From Streptomyces sp. HNM0574 (GTDB taxonomy: Bacteria; Actinomycetota; Actinomycetes; Streptomycetales; Streptomycetaceae): a stretch of DNA of 64,000 bases. The DNA lies in NCBI RefSeq assembly GCF_012726235.1, contig NZ_JAASAH010000003.1, positions 248,001 through 312,000 on the forward strand, given 5' to 3'. The notes under the pieces were generated by a model. The model was not told where the DNA came from. It was given only the letters and a program-made list of their open reading frames with translations, and did not search any database. The position numbers and the translations under genes are program-made. Below are positions 50,681 through 57,999 of this stretch, piece after piece (position 1 is the first letter of the stretch; each line of letters opens with the position of its first letter).

Positions 50681-51520
50681 CTATCCCTTCACTGCGCCGG
50701 AGGTCAGGCCGGCGGCCATCTTCTTCTGGACGAGCAGGAAGAAGACGACCACGGGCACGGCGACGATCACGGAGCCGGCCATCAGGCCGCCGTAGTCGGT
50801 GCCGCGGTCGGTGGTGAAGTTCATCAGCCACACGTTGAGCGTGTACTTGTCGTTGTCCTGCATCAGGACGTAGGCGAAGAGGTACTCGTTCCACGCCGTG
50901 ATGAGCGCGAACACCGAGGACGCCGCCAGTCCGGGCGCGAGCAGCGGGAGGACGACCCGGCGGAAGGCGCCCAGCCGGGTGCAGCCGTCGACCATCGCCG
51001 ACTCCTCCAGCTCCACGGGCACGTTGACGACGAAACCGCGCACCATCCACGTCACGAACGGGAGCACGGTCACCAGGTAGACGACGATGACGCCCCAGTA
51101 CTCGTTGAGTGCGCCCAGCGCGTTCAGCTGCACGTAGATGGGGATCAGCATCGCCGTCGGCGGCAGCAGCTGGACGAGGACGAGGACCGTCATGAACGCC
51201 TTGCGCCCGGTGAAGCGGAAGCGGCCGATGGCGAACGCGGCGACGGTGCCGAGCAGCAGCGCCCCGAGCACCGAGGTGACGCAGATGACGAGGCTGGACT
51301 GGATGGCCGTCCAGAAGAACCGGGTCTCCGTGGCGCGGACGAAGTTGTCCAGGGTGAGCGAGGTGGGCCACAGCGACTGGTCGTAGGAGCGGATCTCGCG
51401 GTTCGGGCGGAAGGCGCTGACCAGCAGCCAGTAGACCGGGAAGGCCATGACGAGGAAGGCGAGCAGCCCGAGCAGGTCGTAGACCGTGCGGCGGGCGCGG
51501 GTGGGGGTGTGCGTGCTCAT
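50681..51520 (-). CDS. dasC: DasC, chitobiose ABC transporter permease
   Basis: The 279-residue permease has six hydrophobic segments (YDLLGLLAFLVMAFPVYWLL to GSVIVAVPVVVFFLLV) and the MalG-type EAA loop ELEESAMVDGCTRLGAFRRV. It pairs with DasB to form the channel for N,N'-diacetylchitobiose/GlcNAc oligomers. No ATPase gene is in the operon; the shared MsiK ATPase energises it in Streptomyces. It overlaps dasB by four bases and is followed by dasD after eight bases. Confidence 0.94.
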   Translation of the reverse strand: MSTHTPTRARRTVYDLLGLLAFLVMAFPVYWLLVSAFRPNREIRSYDQSLWPTSLTLDNFVRATETRFFWTAIQSSLVICVTSVLGALLLGTVAAFAIGRFRFTGRKAFMTVLVLVQLLPPTAMLIPIYVQLNALGALNEYWGVIVVYLVTVLPFVTWMVRGFVVNVPVELEESAMVDGCTRLGAFRRVVLPLLAPGLAASSVFALITAWNEYLFAYVLMQDNDKYTLNVWLMNFTTDRGTDYGGLMAGSVIVAVPVVVFFLLVQKKMAAGLTSGAVKG

Positions 51521-52545
51521 TCGACCTCTCCCGCCTTGAGCAGCTGGCGGAGGTAGTACACGGCGACGCCGGACAGCAGCAGCACGGTGATCAGGGCGAT
51601 CGCGGTGCCCTGGCTGAAGGAGGAGCTGGCGAACGCCTTCTGGAAGGAGTAGATGCCGAGCAGTTCGTACTCCGGCTCCGGCTTGTTGCTCCGCATCAGG
51701 AAGACCTGGCCGAAGACGTTGAAGTCCCAGATCACCGAGAGCGTCGCCACCATCTGGAACACCGGCTTGATGACGGGGAAGACGACCGCGCGGAAGACGC
51801 CGAGCGGCCCGGCCCCGTCCAGCTGCGCCGCCTCCTCCAGCTCCCGGGGGACCTGGGTGAGCGCCGCGTACAGCGTGACGGCGACGAAGGGCACCGCGCC
51901 CCAGACGACGACGGCGCCGATGACGGTGAAGCCCTGCCACGGGTTCACGAACCAGTTGTGGCCCTGGAGGTCGATCCCGGGCAGCTTGCTGAGCAGGCTG
52001 TTGACGACGCCGTAGTCGGTGTCGGCGAACCAGCGGAAGACGGACGTGGCGACCAGCAGCGGCATCGACCAGGCCGCGACGAGCGCGCCCGTCAGCAGCA
52101 GCCGCACCCAGGTGGACAGGCGCTGCATCAGCAGCGCGAGCAGCAGCCCGAAGCCCATGGTGGCCGTGACGCAGACGGCCATGAACAGCACGGTGCGCCC
52201 GGTGACGAGCCAGAACTGCGGGTCCGAGAACACGGCGGTGAACTGGTCGAGGCCGACCCAGGGCGCGGAGTCGCCGCTCCACAGCTCGCGCCGTCCCAGG
52301 TCCTGGAAGGACATGGTGACCGTCTGCACGAGCGGCCAGCCGAAGACGGCGGCGATCGCGACGATCGCCGGGGCGATCAGCAGGTACGGCAGCGGGACGC
52401 GGCGGCCGGGGAGGCGGCGCCCGGGGGCGCGGCCGCCGGAGCGCGGCGCGCGCGGGCCCTCGCGTGGCGGGCTGCCCCGCTCCCCCGGTGCTTCGGGGTG
52501 CGGGGCGTCGGCCACACCGGTGCTTGCTGTGTCAGCGGCACTCAC
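51517..52545 (-). CDS. dasB: DasB, chitobiose ABC transporter permease
   Basis: The 342-residue permease has a disordered, Arg/Pro-rich N-terminus and then six membrane segments beginning at LPYLLIAPAIVAIAAVFGWP. The MalF-type EAA loop is QVPRELEEAAQLDGAGPLGV. It forms the import channel with DasC. The GTG at 52545 was chosen because GGAAGG is nine bases upstream. An earlier in-frame start would add a low-complexity stretch. dasA precedes it by 95 bases, and a four-base overlap joins it to dasC. Confidence 0.93.
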   Translation of the reverse strand: MSAADTASTGVADAPHPEAPGERGSPPREGPRAPRSGGRAPGRRLPGRRVPLPYLLIAPAIVAIAAVFGWPLVQTVTMSFQDLGRRELWSGDSAPWVGLDQFTAVFSDPQFWLVTGRTVLFMAVCVTATMGFGLLLALLMQRLSTWVRLLLTGALVAAWSMPLLVATSVFRWFADTDYGVVNSLLSKLPGIDLQGHNWFVNPWQGFTVIGAVVVWGAVPFVAVTLYAALTQVPRELEEAAQLDGAGPLGVFRAVVFPVIKPVFQMVATLSVIWDFNVFGQVFLMRSNKPEPEYELLGIYSFQKAFASSSFSQGTAIALITVLLLSGVAVYYLRQLLKAGEVE

Positions 52546-52640
52546 TGTGCAGACCTTCCGGTGGGGAGATGCGTGTCCCGGGCGCGCGCCCGGGACAGGG
52601 GCCCGCCGGACAGGGGGCAGGTTCCTGTCCGGCGGGCAGC

Positions 52641-53948
52641 TCACGCCTCGTTGTTGATGAGGGAGTCGATCTTCTTGTCGGCCTTCGCGGTGGCCGCGGC
52701 GACGGATTCGCCCTTGATGATGTCGACGAGCATGGTGGTGATGACCCCCTGCTTCTCGACCGCGGCCCAGCCCGGTGCGATGGGCGTGAACCAGGCGTCC
52801 GGCACGGCCTTGGCGGCCGCCGCCGTCTCCGGGTTCTTCTTCAGGGGCTCCAGCTGCTTCGTGTTGTTCGGGAGGATGTTCTTCTCCGCGAGCACCTGCT
52901 GGGACTTCTCACTCGTGAACATCGCGATCCAGTCCTCGGCCAGGTCCTTGGCCTCGGACTTCTCGATCACGCCCAGGTCGGAGCCGCCGACGAGGGACGG
53001 CAGCGGCTTGCCACCGGGGCCCGGCATGACGGCGGTGCCGACGTCGCCCTTGAGCTCCGGGTTGCCCTGCTCGCCGCCGATGACCCGGTCGACCTCGAAG
53101 GTGTTGCCGTAGAGCATGGCGGCCTTCTTGTTCGCCATGACGTTGGCGTGGTCGAGCTCGTCCTTGGTCTTGTCCGCGTTGTTCCACGTGGTGACCAGGT
53201 CGGTGAAGTGCTTGACGCCCTTGCGTGCTTCGGGCGAACTCAGCGACGCCTTCCACTTCTTGGCGCCCTCGTCGTACGTGGCGATCTCGCCGCCGTAGGC
53301 CGTGACGTAGGACATCGCGGCGTACCAGTACTTGCCGGGCAGGTAGAGCGGGGAGAACGCCTTGTCGGAGCCGTACTCCTGCTCCAGCTTCTTCAGCGCG
53401 TCCCGGAGCCCGGCCTCGGTGGCGGGGACCTTCCCGCTGCCCGTGGCCTTCTCGAACATCGCGTTGTTCGCGATCGCGACGCGTGCGGCCGCGTAGTACG
53501 GGACGCAGTAGAGCTTGCCCTCGAAGGTGCAGGTGTCCTCCAGGCCCTTGATCCAGCTGTCGCTGTTGTCGTAGTCCTTGGCGTCCACCTCGGCGAGCGC
53601 GCCGTTGAGGATGTACGTCTGGGTCTCGGTGTTGCCGAGCTCGACGACGTCGGGGAACTTGTCGCCGCCCAGGGCCGCGTCCAGCTTCTTGGTCTTGTCG
53701 CCCCACTGCTGGAACTGGACGTTGACCTTGACCTTCGGGTACTTCTTCTTGAACTGCGCGTTGACGTCCTCGACCAGTTCGGGCCAGGTGCTCTCCGCGT
53801 CGTTCATCAGCCACACGGTGAGCGTCTCGGTGCGGTCCTTCGGCGCCTTGTCCGAGTTGTCGCCCCCGCCCGACCCGCACGCCGACAATCCCGAGACCAT
53901 CGCCATCGTGATCGCCGCACCAACTGCCGCTGTGAGCCTGCGCTTCAC
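52641..53948 (-). CDS. dasA: DasA, chitobiose-binding lipoprotein
   Basis: The 435-residue protein starts [20 protein letters not shown] and has the lipobox LSAC, so it is a lipoprotein outside the membrane. The mature part is a large type I ABC solute-binding protein ([39 protein letters not shown]). DasA binds chitooligosaccharides and delivers them to DasBC. Start is GTG at 53948, with GGGAGGGT eight bases upstream. It is the first gene of the das operon, and two dre sites lie 103-142 bases upstream. Confidence 0.95.
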   Translation of the reverse strand: MKRRLTAAVGAAITMAMVSGLSACGSGGGDNSDKAPKDRTETLTVWLMNDAESTWPELVEDVNAQFKKKYPKVKVNVQFQQWGDKTKKLDAALGGDKFPDVVELGNTETQTYILNGALAEVDAKDYDNSDSWIKGLEDTCTFEGKLYCVPYYAAARVAIANNAMFEKATGSGKVPATEAGLRDALKKLEQEYGSDKAFSPLYLPGKYWYAAMSYVTAYGGEIATYDEGAKKWKASLSSPEARKGVKHFTDLVTTWNNADKTKDELDHANVMANKKAAMLYGNTFEVDRVIGGEQGNPELKGDVGTAVMPGPGGKPLPSLVGGSDLGVIEKSEAKDLAEDWIAMFTSEKSQQVLAEKNILPNNTKQLEPLKKNPETAAAAKAVPDAWFTPIAPGWAAVEKQGVITTMLVDIIKGESVAAATAKADKKIDSLINNEA

Positions 53949-54050
53949 GCCACCCTCCCTGTCGTGCCATGCGCGGTGTGCCGCCGTCCGGCCCGGGCCG
54001 ACGGCGTACGCGGCGGCCCGGCACACGACCGCGCAGATCCGCGGTGCGCT

Positions 54051-54066
54051 ATTGGTTTAGACCAGT
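54051..54066. promoter_or_regulatory. dre site 1 (DasR operator)
   Basis: ATTGGTTTAGACCAGT differs from the dre consensus at two positions. It lies in the 542-base divergent dasA-dasR region, 103 bases upstream of dasA. Confidence 0.85.
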
Positions 54067-54074
54067 GCGGGCAG

Positions 54075-54090
54075 CTTGGCCTAGACCTAT
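54075..54090. promoter_or_regulatory. dre site 2 (DasR operator)
   Basis: CTTGGCCTAGACCTAT is a weaker dre copy, 24 bases from site 1 (start to start), or about 2.3 helical turns. Two adjacent sites suggest cooperative repression of dasA. Confidence 0.75.
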
Positions 54091-54293
54091 AGGGGTGTCA
54101 ATGGGTCCGACAGGGGCTCCCCCTTCCGTTACCGGACCGACATCCGCGGCCCGATCCACCACAGTCCGGGGCGAGTTGGGCCCTGGCCGCGCCCCCTGCC
54201 GGAAGCACCGGAACCCTCCCGTACCGCGCGGGGGCACCCGGAAGCCGGACCATCCCGTGGACACGGGGAGACGCCGGGGGCCCGATGCCGTTT

Positions 54294-54309
54294 ACTGGTA
54301 CAGACCACC
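54294..54309. promoter_or_regulatory. dre site 3 near dasR
   Basis: ACTGGTACAGACCACC matches dre in most positions and lies 182 bases before the dasR start. It probably gives autoregulation of dasR. No further gene is seen in the 53949-54490 gap. Confidence 0.7.
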
Positions 54310-54490
54310 AACCGGGTTCCCGTGCGGCCCCCCGTACGGAATGCTCGCCGTCGTGGCCCCGTGCCACGATGTGGACCGCGTCGCGCGGCTGTCCCGGTCA
54401 TGGGCACGGGGCCGGGCTCCGCGAGGGGCCGGCCGACGCGGACGGAGGAAGCCGGTGACGGCAGCAGGACACGACTCGGGAAGGCGCGTC

Positions 54491-55300
54491 ATGGGTACGG
54501 ACGGGGGCGCGGGCACGGCCGCCGGCGCCGCAGAGGCTGACTCCGCGAACGGCAGCGGGGCGCGCACGGCGCGCGTGCCCAAGTACTACCGGCTGAAGCG
54601 TCACTTGCTGGAGATGACCGAGACGCTGCCGCCCGGCACGCCCGTCCCGCCCGAGCGGACCCTCGCCGGCGAGTTCGACACCTCCCGTACGACCGTCCGG
54701 CAGGCGCTCCAGGAGCTGGTCGTGGAGGGGCGGCTGGAGCGCATCCAGGGCAAGGGCACCTTCGTCGCCAAGCCCAAGGTCTCCCAGGCGCTCCAACTCA
54801 CCTCCTACACCGAGGACATGCGGGCCCAGGGCCTGGAGCCCGCCTCGCAGCTGCTGGACATCGGCTACGTCACCGCCGACGACCGGCTCGCCGGGCTGCT
54901 CGACATCCGGCCCGGCGGACGCGTCCTGCGGATCGAACGGCTCCGGCTGGCCAGCGGCGAGCCGATGGCCATAGAGACCACGCACCTCTCCCAGAAGCGC
55001 TTCCCCGCGCTGCGCAAGAGCCTGGTGAAGTACACCTCGCTCTACACGGCGCTCGCCGAGGTGTACGGCGTCCACCTGGCGGAGGCCGAGGAGACGATCG
55101 AGACCTCCCTCGCCACCCCGCGCGAGGCCGGCCTGCTGGGGACGGACGTGGGCCTGCCGATGCTGATGCTCTCCCGGCACTCGCGCGACACCGCGGGCGA
55201 GCCCGTGGAGTGGGTGCGCTCGGTCTACCGCGGCGACCGGTACAAGTTCGTCGCCAGCCTCCGGCGGCCGCACCCCGGGGCGCCGGACGAGGCCCGGTAG
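54491..55300 (+). CDS. dasR: DasR, GntR/HutC-family global regulator
   Basis: The 269-residue protein has a GntR HTH ([20 protein letters not shown], then [20 protein letters not shown]) and a UTRA effector domain ([20 protein letters not shown] onward). DasR binds glucosamine-6-phosphate, which releases it from dre sites and so links amino-sugar supply to chitinolysis, development and antibiotics. The wording matches S. coelicolor DasR closely. The N-terminal ~30 residues are disordered. ATG at 54491 is the first plausible start after dre site 3. Upstream in-frame codons run through the dre sites and are not credible. Confidence 0.97.
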   Translation: MGTDGGAGTAAGAAEADSANGSGARTARVPKYYRLKRHLLEMTETLPPGTPVPPERTLAGEFDTSRTTVRQALQELVVEGRLERIQGKGTFVAKPKVSQALQLTSYTEDMRAQGLEPASQLLDIGYVTADDRLAGLLDIRPGGRVLRIERLRLASGEPMAIETTHLSQKRFPALRKSLVKYTSLYTALAEVYGVHLAEAEETIETSLATPREAGLLGTDVGLPMLMLSRHSRDTAGEPVEWVRSVYRGDRYKFVASLRRPHPGAPDEAR

Positions 55301-55408
55301 CGGGGGAGTTCGCCGGGGGCCGTCCGTGCCGACGGTGTAGCGCGGATCACGTTCGTGCTCTACGGTCCGAGTCGTCGTGAGGGATCACGCCGACTGAAGG
55401 GGCGAGCG

Positions 55409-57580
55409 GTGCGCAGCGTCAGACCTCGAACCATCGTCATCTGGACCGCCGTCGCGCTCATCGGCGCCGCGGCCTGGTCCGTGCTCGCGCTCTCCCGGGG
55501 CGAGGAGGTGTCGGCCGCCTGGATGGTGGCCGCGGCGCTCGGCAGCTACGCCATCGCGTACCGCTTCTACGCGCGGTTCATCGCGCGCCGGGTGCTCAAG
55601 GTCGACCGGACGCGGGCCACGCCCGCCGAACGGCTCGACAACGGCATCGACTTCCAGCCCACCGACCGGCGCGTGCTGCTCGGCCACCACTTCGCCGCCA
55701 TCGCCGGCGCGGGGCCGCTCGTCGGGCCCGTACTCGCCGCGCAGATGGGGTACTTGCCGGGCACCATCTGGATCATCGCGGGCGTGATCTTCGCGGGCGC
55801 GGTGCAGGACATGGTGGTGCTGTTCTTCTCCATGCGGCGGGACGGCAAGTCGCTGGGGCAGATGGCACGGGAGGAGATCGGCCCCGTCGGCGGCGCGGCC
55901 GCGCTGCTCGCCGTGTTCGCCATCATGATCATCCTGCTCGCGGTGCTGGCCCTGGTCGTCGTGAACGCGCTGGCCGAGTCGCCCTGGGGCACCTTCTCCA
56001 TCGCGATGACGATCCCCATCGCGCTGTTCATGGGCCTCTATCTGCGCGTGCTGCGGCCGGGACGGGTCAGCGAGGTCTCGCTGATCGGGGTGGTGCTCCT
56101 GCTGCTGGCCATCGTCTCGGGCAGCTGGGTCGCCGAGTCCTCCTGGGCGGAGACCTTCACGCTGGAACCGGCCACCCTCGTGGTGTGGATGGTGGCCTAC
56201 GGGTTCATCGCGTCCGTCCTGCCGGTGTGGATGCTCCTCGCGCCGCGCGACTACCTGTCCACGTTCATGAAGGTGGGCACCATCGGGCTGCTCGCGGTCG
56301 GTGTGGTGGTGGCCCTGCCGACGATGAAGATGGACGCCGTCACGGACTTCGCGACGCGCGGCGACGGGCCGGTGTTCGCCGGATCGCTCTTCCCGTTCGT
56401 CTTCATCACCATCGCCTGCGGCGCGCTCTCCGGCTTCCACGCGCTGATCTCCTCGGGCACCACCCCGAAGATGATCCAGAAGGAGACGCAGATCCGGATG
56501 ATCGGCTACGGCTCCATGCTGATGGAGTCCTTCGTCGCCGTGATGGCGATGGTCGCCGCCGGAATCATCGACCCGGGGCTCTACTTCGCGATGAACGCGC
56601 CGGCCGGCGTCATCGGGGACAACGTCCAGGCGGCCTCCGAGGCCGTCGCCAACCTCGGCTACACGATCTCGCCCGAGCAACTGGCCGCCGCGGCCAAGGG
56701 AGTCGAGGAGAGCAGCCTGCTCTCGCGTACGGGCGGGGCGCCGACGCTCGCGGTCGGCGTCTCGGAGATCTTCTCCCAAGTCCTGGGCGGCGCCGGGATG
56801 AAGGCGTTCTGGTACCACTTCGCCATCATGTTCGAGGCGCTGTTCATCCTGACCGCGCTCGACGCCGGCACCCGCGTGGGCCGCTTCATGCTCCAGGACA
56901 CCCTCGGCAACGTCTACAAGCCGTTCCGCAACGTCAGCTGGCTGCCCGGGCTGTGGTTCAGCAGCGCCGTCGTGGTCGCCCTGTGGGGCTACTTCCTGTG
57001 GGTCGGCGTGCACGACCCGCTGGGCGGCATCAACCAGCTGTTCCCCCTGTTCGGCATCGCGAACCAGCTGCTGGCCGCCGTCGCGCTGGCCGTCGCGACC
57101 ACGCTGCTGATCAAGTCCGGCAGGCTCAAGTGGGCCTGGGTGACGGGCGTTCCGCTCGTCTGGGACGCGGTGGTCACCCTCACCGCGAGCTGGCAGAAGG
57201 TCTTCTCCACCGACCCGGCCGTCGGCTTCTTCGAGCAGCGCGCCGTGTACCGGGAGGCGATCGAACGGGGCGAGGTGCGGCCCCCGGCGAAGACCATGGA
57301 CGACATGCACACCGTCGTGACGAACGCCACGGTGGACGGCGTCCTCTCCATCCTCTTCGCCCTGCTGGTGGTCCTCGTCCTCGCCGACGCGGCCCGGGTC
57401 TGCGTCCGGGCCGTGCGCGATCCGGAATCCGCGCGGCTGCGCGAGGTGCCGCACACCGCCTCACAACTGACCGCCCCGGCCGGGCTGTTCGCCACCAAGG
57501 AGGAGAAGGCCGAACTCGCGCTCGCGGCCGCAGGACCGGAGGACGGGAAGCCGCGCGCGGACGGCGAAGCGGAACGGTAG
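55409..57580 (+). CDS. cstA: carbon starvation protein CstA-like pyruvate transporter
   Basis: The 723-residue membrane protein has the CstA core: GHHFAAIAGAGPLVGPVLAA, GYLPGTIWIIAGVIFAGAVQ and many further hydrophobic segments, then a C-terminal hydrophilic tail rich in Glu and Ala. CstA/BtsT proteins import pyruvate or peptides during carbon limitation. GTG at 55409 follows GAAGGGGCG. It is 108 bases after dasR on the same strand but has its own apparent promoter region. A strong hairpin follows. Confidence 0.9.
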   Translation: MRSVRPRTIVIWTAVALIGAAAWSVLALSRGEEVSAAWMVAAALGSYAIAYRFYARFIARRVLKVDRTRATPAERLDNGIDFQPTDRRVLLGHHFAAIAGAGPLVGPVLAAQMGYLPGTIWIIAGVIFAGAVQDMVVLFFSMRRDGKSLGQMAREEIGPVGGAAALLAVFAIMIILLAVLALVVVNALAESPWGTFSIAMTIPIALFMGLYLRVLRPGRVSEVSLIGVVLLLLAIVSGSWVAESSWAETFTLEPATLVVWMVAYGFIASVLPVWMLLAPRDYLSTFMKVGTIGLLAVGVVVALPTMKMDAVTDFATRGDGPVFAGSLFPFVFITIACGALSGFHALISSGTTPKMIQKETQIRMIGYGSMLMESFVAVMAMVAAGIIDPGLYFAMNAPAGVIGDNVQAASEAVANLGYTISPEQLAAAAKGVEESSLLSRTGGAPTLAVGVSEIFSQVLGGAGMKAFWYHFAIMFEALFILTALDAGTRVGRFMLQDTLGNVYKPFRNVSWLPGLWFSSAVVVALWGYFLWVGVHDPLGGINQLFPLFGIANQLLAAVALAVATTLLIKSGRLKWAWVTGVPLVWDAVVTLTASWQKVFSTDPAVGFFEQRAVYREAIERGEVRPPAKTMDDMHTVVTNATVDGVLSILFALLVVLVLADAARVCVRAVRDPESARLREVPHTASQLTAPAGLFATKEEKAELALAAAGPEDGKPRADGEAER

Positions 57581-57605
57581 GACCGGGCCGCTCGCCCTCG
57601 CGTCC

Positions 57606-57643
57606 CCGCACGCCGCCGCCCCGCACGGGGCGGCGGCGTGCGG
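57606..57643 (+). terminator. terminator-like hairpin after cstA
   Basis: CCGCACGCCGCCGCCCCG (57606-57623) and CGGGGCGGCGGCGTGCGG (57626-57643) form an 18-pair stem with a two-base gap. It separates cstA from the nrd regulatory region. Confidence 0.65.
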
Positions 57644-57683
57644 CGTTTCCGGCCGTCCGCCGCACCGGCCCCGCAGCACGGCG

Positions 57684-57699
57684 ACACAAGATATGGGGC
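57684..57699 (+). promoter_or_regulatory. NrdR box 1
   Basis: ACACAAGATATGGGGC fits the NrdR consensus acaCwAtATaTwGtgt at most positions. It begins exactly 31 bases before a second box, the helix-phased spacing typical of NrdR boxes. Confidence 0.65.
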
Positions 57700-57714
57700 T
57701 GACACGGAGACTCA

Positions 57715-57730
57715 GCACAAGATGTATGCT
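57715..57730 (+). promoter_or_regulatory. NrdR box 2 overlapping the -10
   Basis: GCACAAGATGTATGCT is the downstream box. It overlaps TATGCT (57725-57730), the likely -10, with CTGACA (57699-57704) as a -35 at a rather long spacing. NrdR bound here would block transcription of nrdAB. Confidence 0.6.
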
Positions 57731-57736
57731 CGTGCT

Positions 57737-57890
57737 CCGCAACCGCAGCAGGGGAATCCGGTGCAAGTCCGGAACTGTCCCGCAACGGTGTGCGAGAGCA
57801 GGTCATCTCCGTGATCCCACGGTGCCGCCGCCCTCGCGAGTCCGAGTACCTGCCGGTTGTCCGTACTGATCGTCCGGGCCCCGTGGGATG
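57737..57890 (+). ncRNA. cobalamin riboswitch of the nrdAB operon
   Basis: The conserved core GGGGAATCCGGTGCAAGTCC (57751-57770) and the following GGAACTGTCCCGCAACGGT are hallmarks of the B12 aptamer, and AGTCCGAGTACCTGCC (57839-57854) is the B12 box. The segment CCGTGGGAT (57881-57889) can pair with ATCCCACGG (57814-57822) around the box. In S. coelicolor the class Ia nrdABS operon is switched off by coenzyme B12 through such a riboswitch, because class II reductase needs B12. A second stem at 57961 contains the ribosome binding site. Confidence 0.93.
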
Positions 57891-57960
57891 GGCCGACGGA
57901 CGTCGCGCAGCGCGTGCCGCCCAGATCCGGCGCGACTGCGGGCGCCCCGTCGTGCCACGC

Positions 57961-57987
57961 CCCTCGCAGGCCCCAGCCGAGCGAGGG
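57961..57987 (+). promoter_or_regulatory. hairpin that can mask the nrdA ribosome binding site
   Basis: CCCTCGC (57961-57967) pairs with GCGAGGG (57981-57987), which contains the purine-rich ribosome binding site of nrdA, 12 bases before the GTG. The same CCCTCGC also occurs at 57831-57837 inside the riboswitch, so either can pair with GCGAGGG. That would allow switching of translation. Confidence 0.5.
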
Positions 57988-57999
57988 AGAGCGCGCCCA

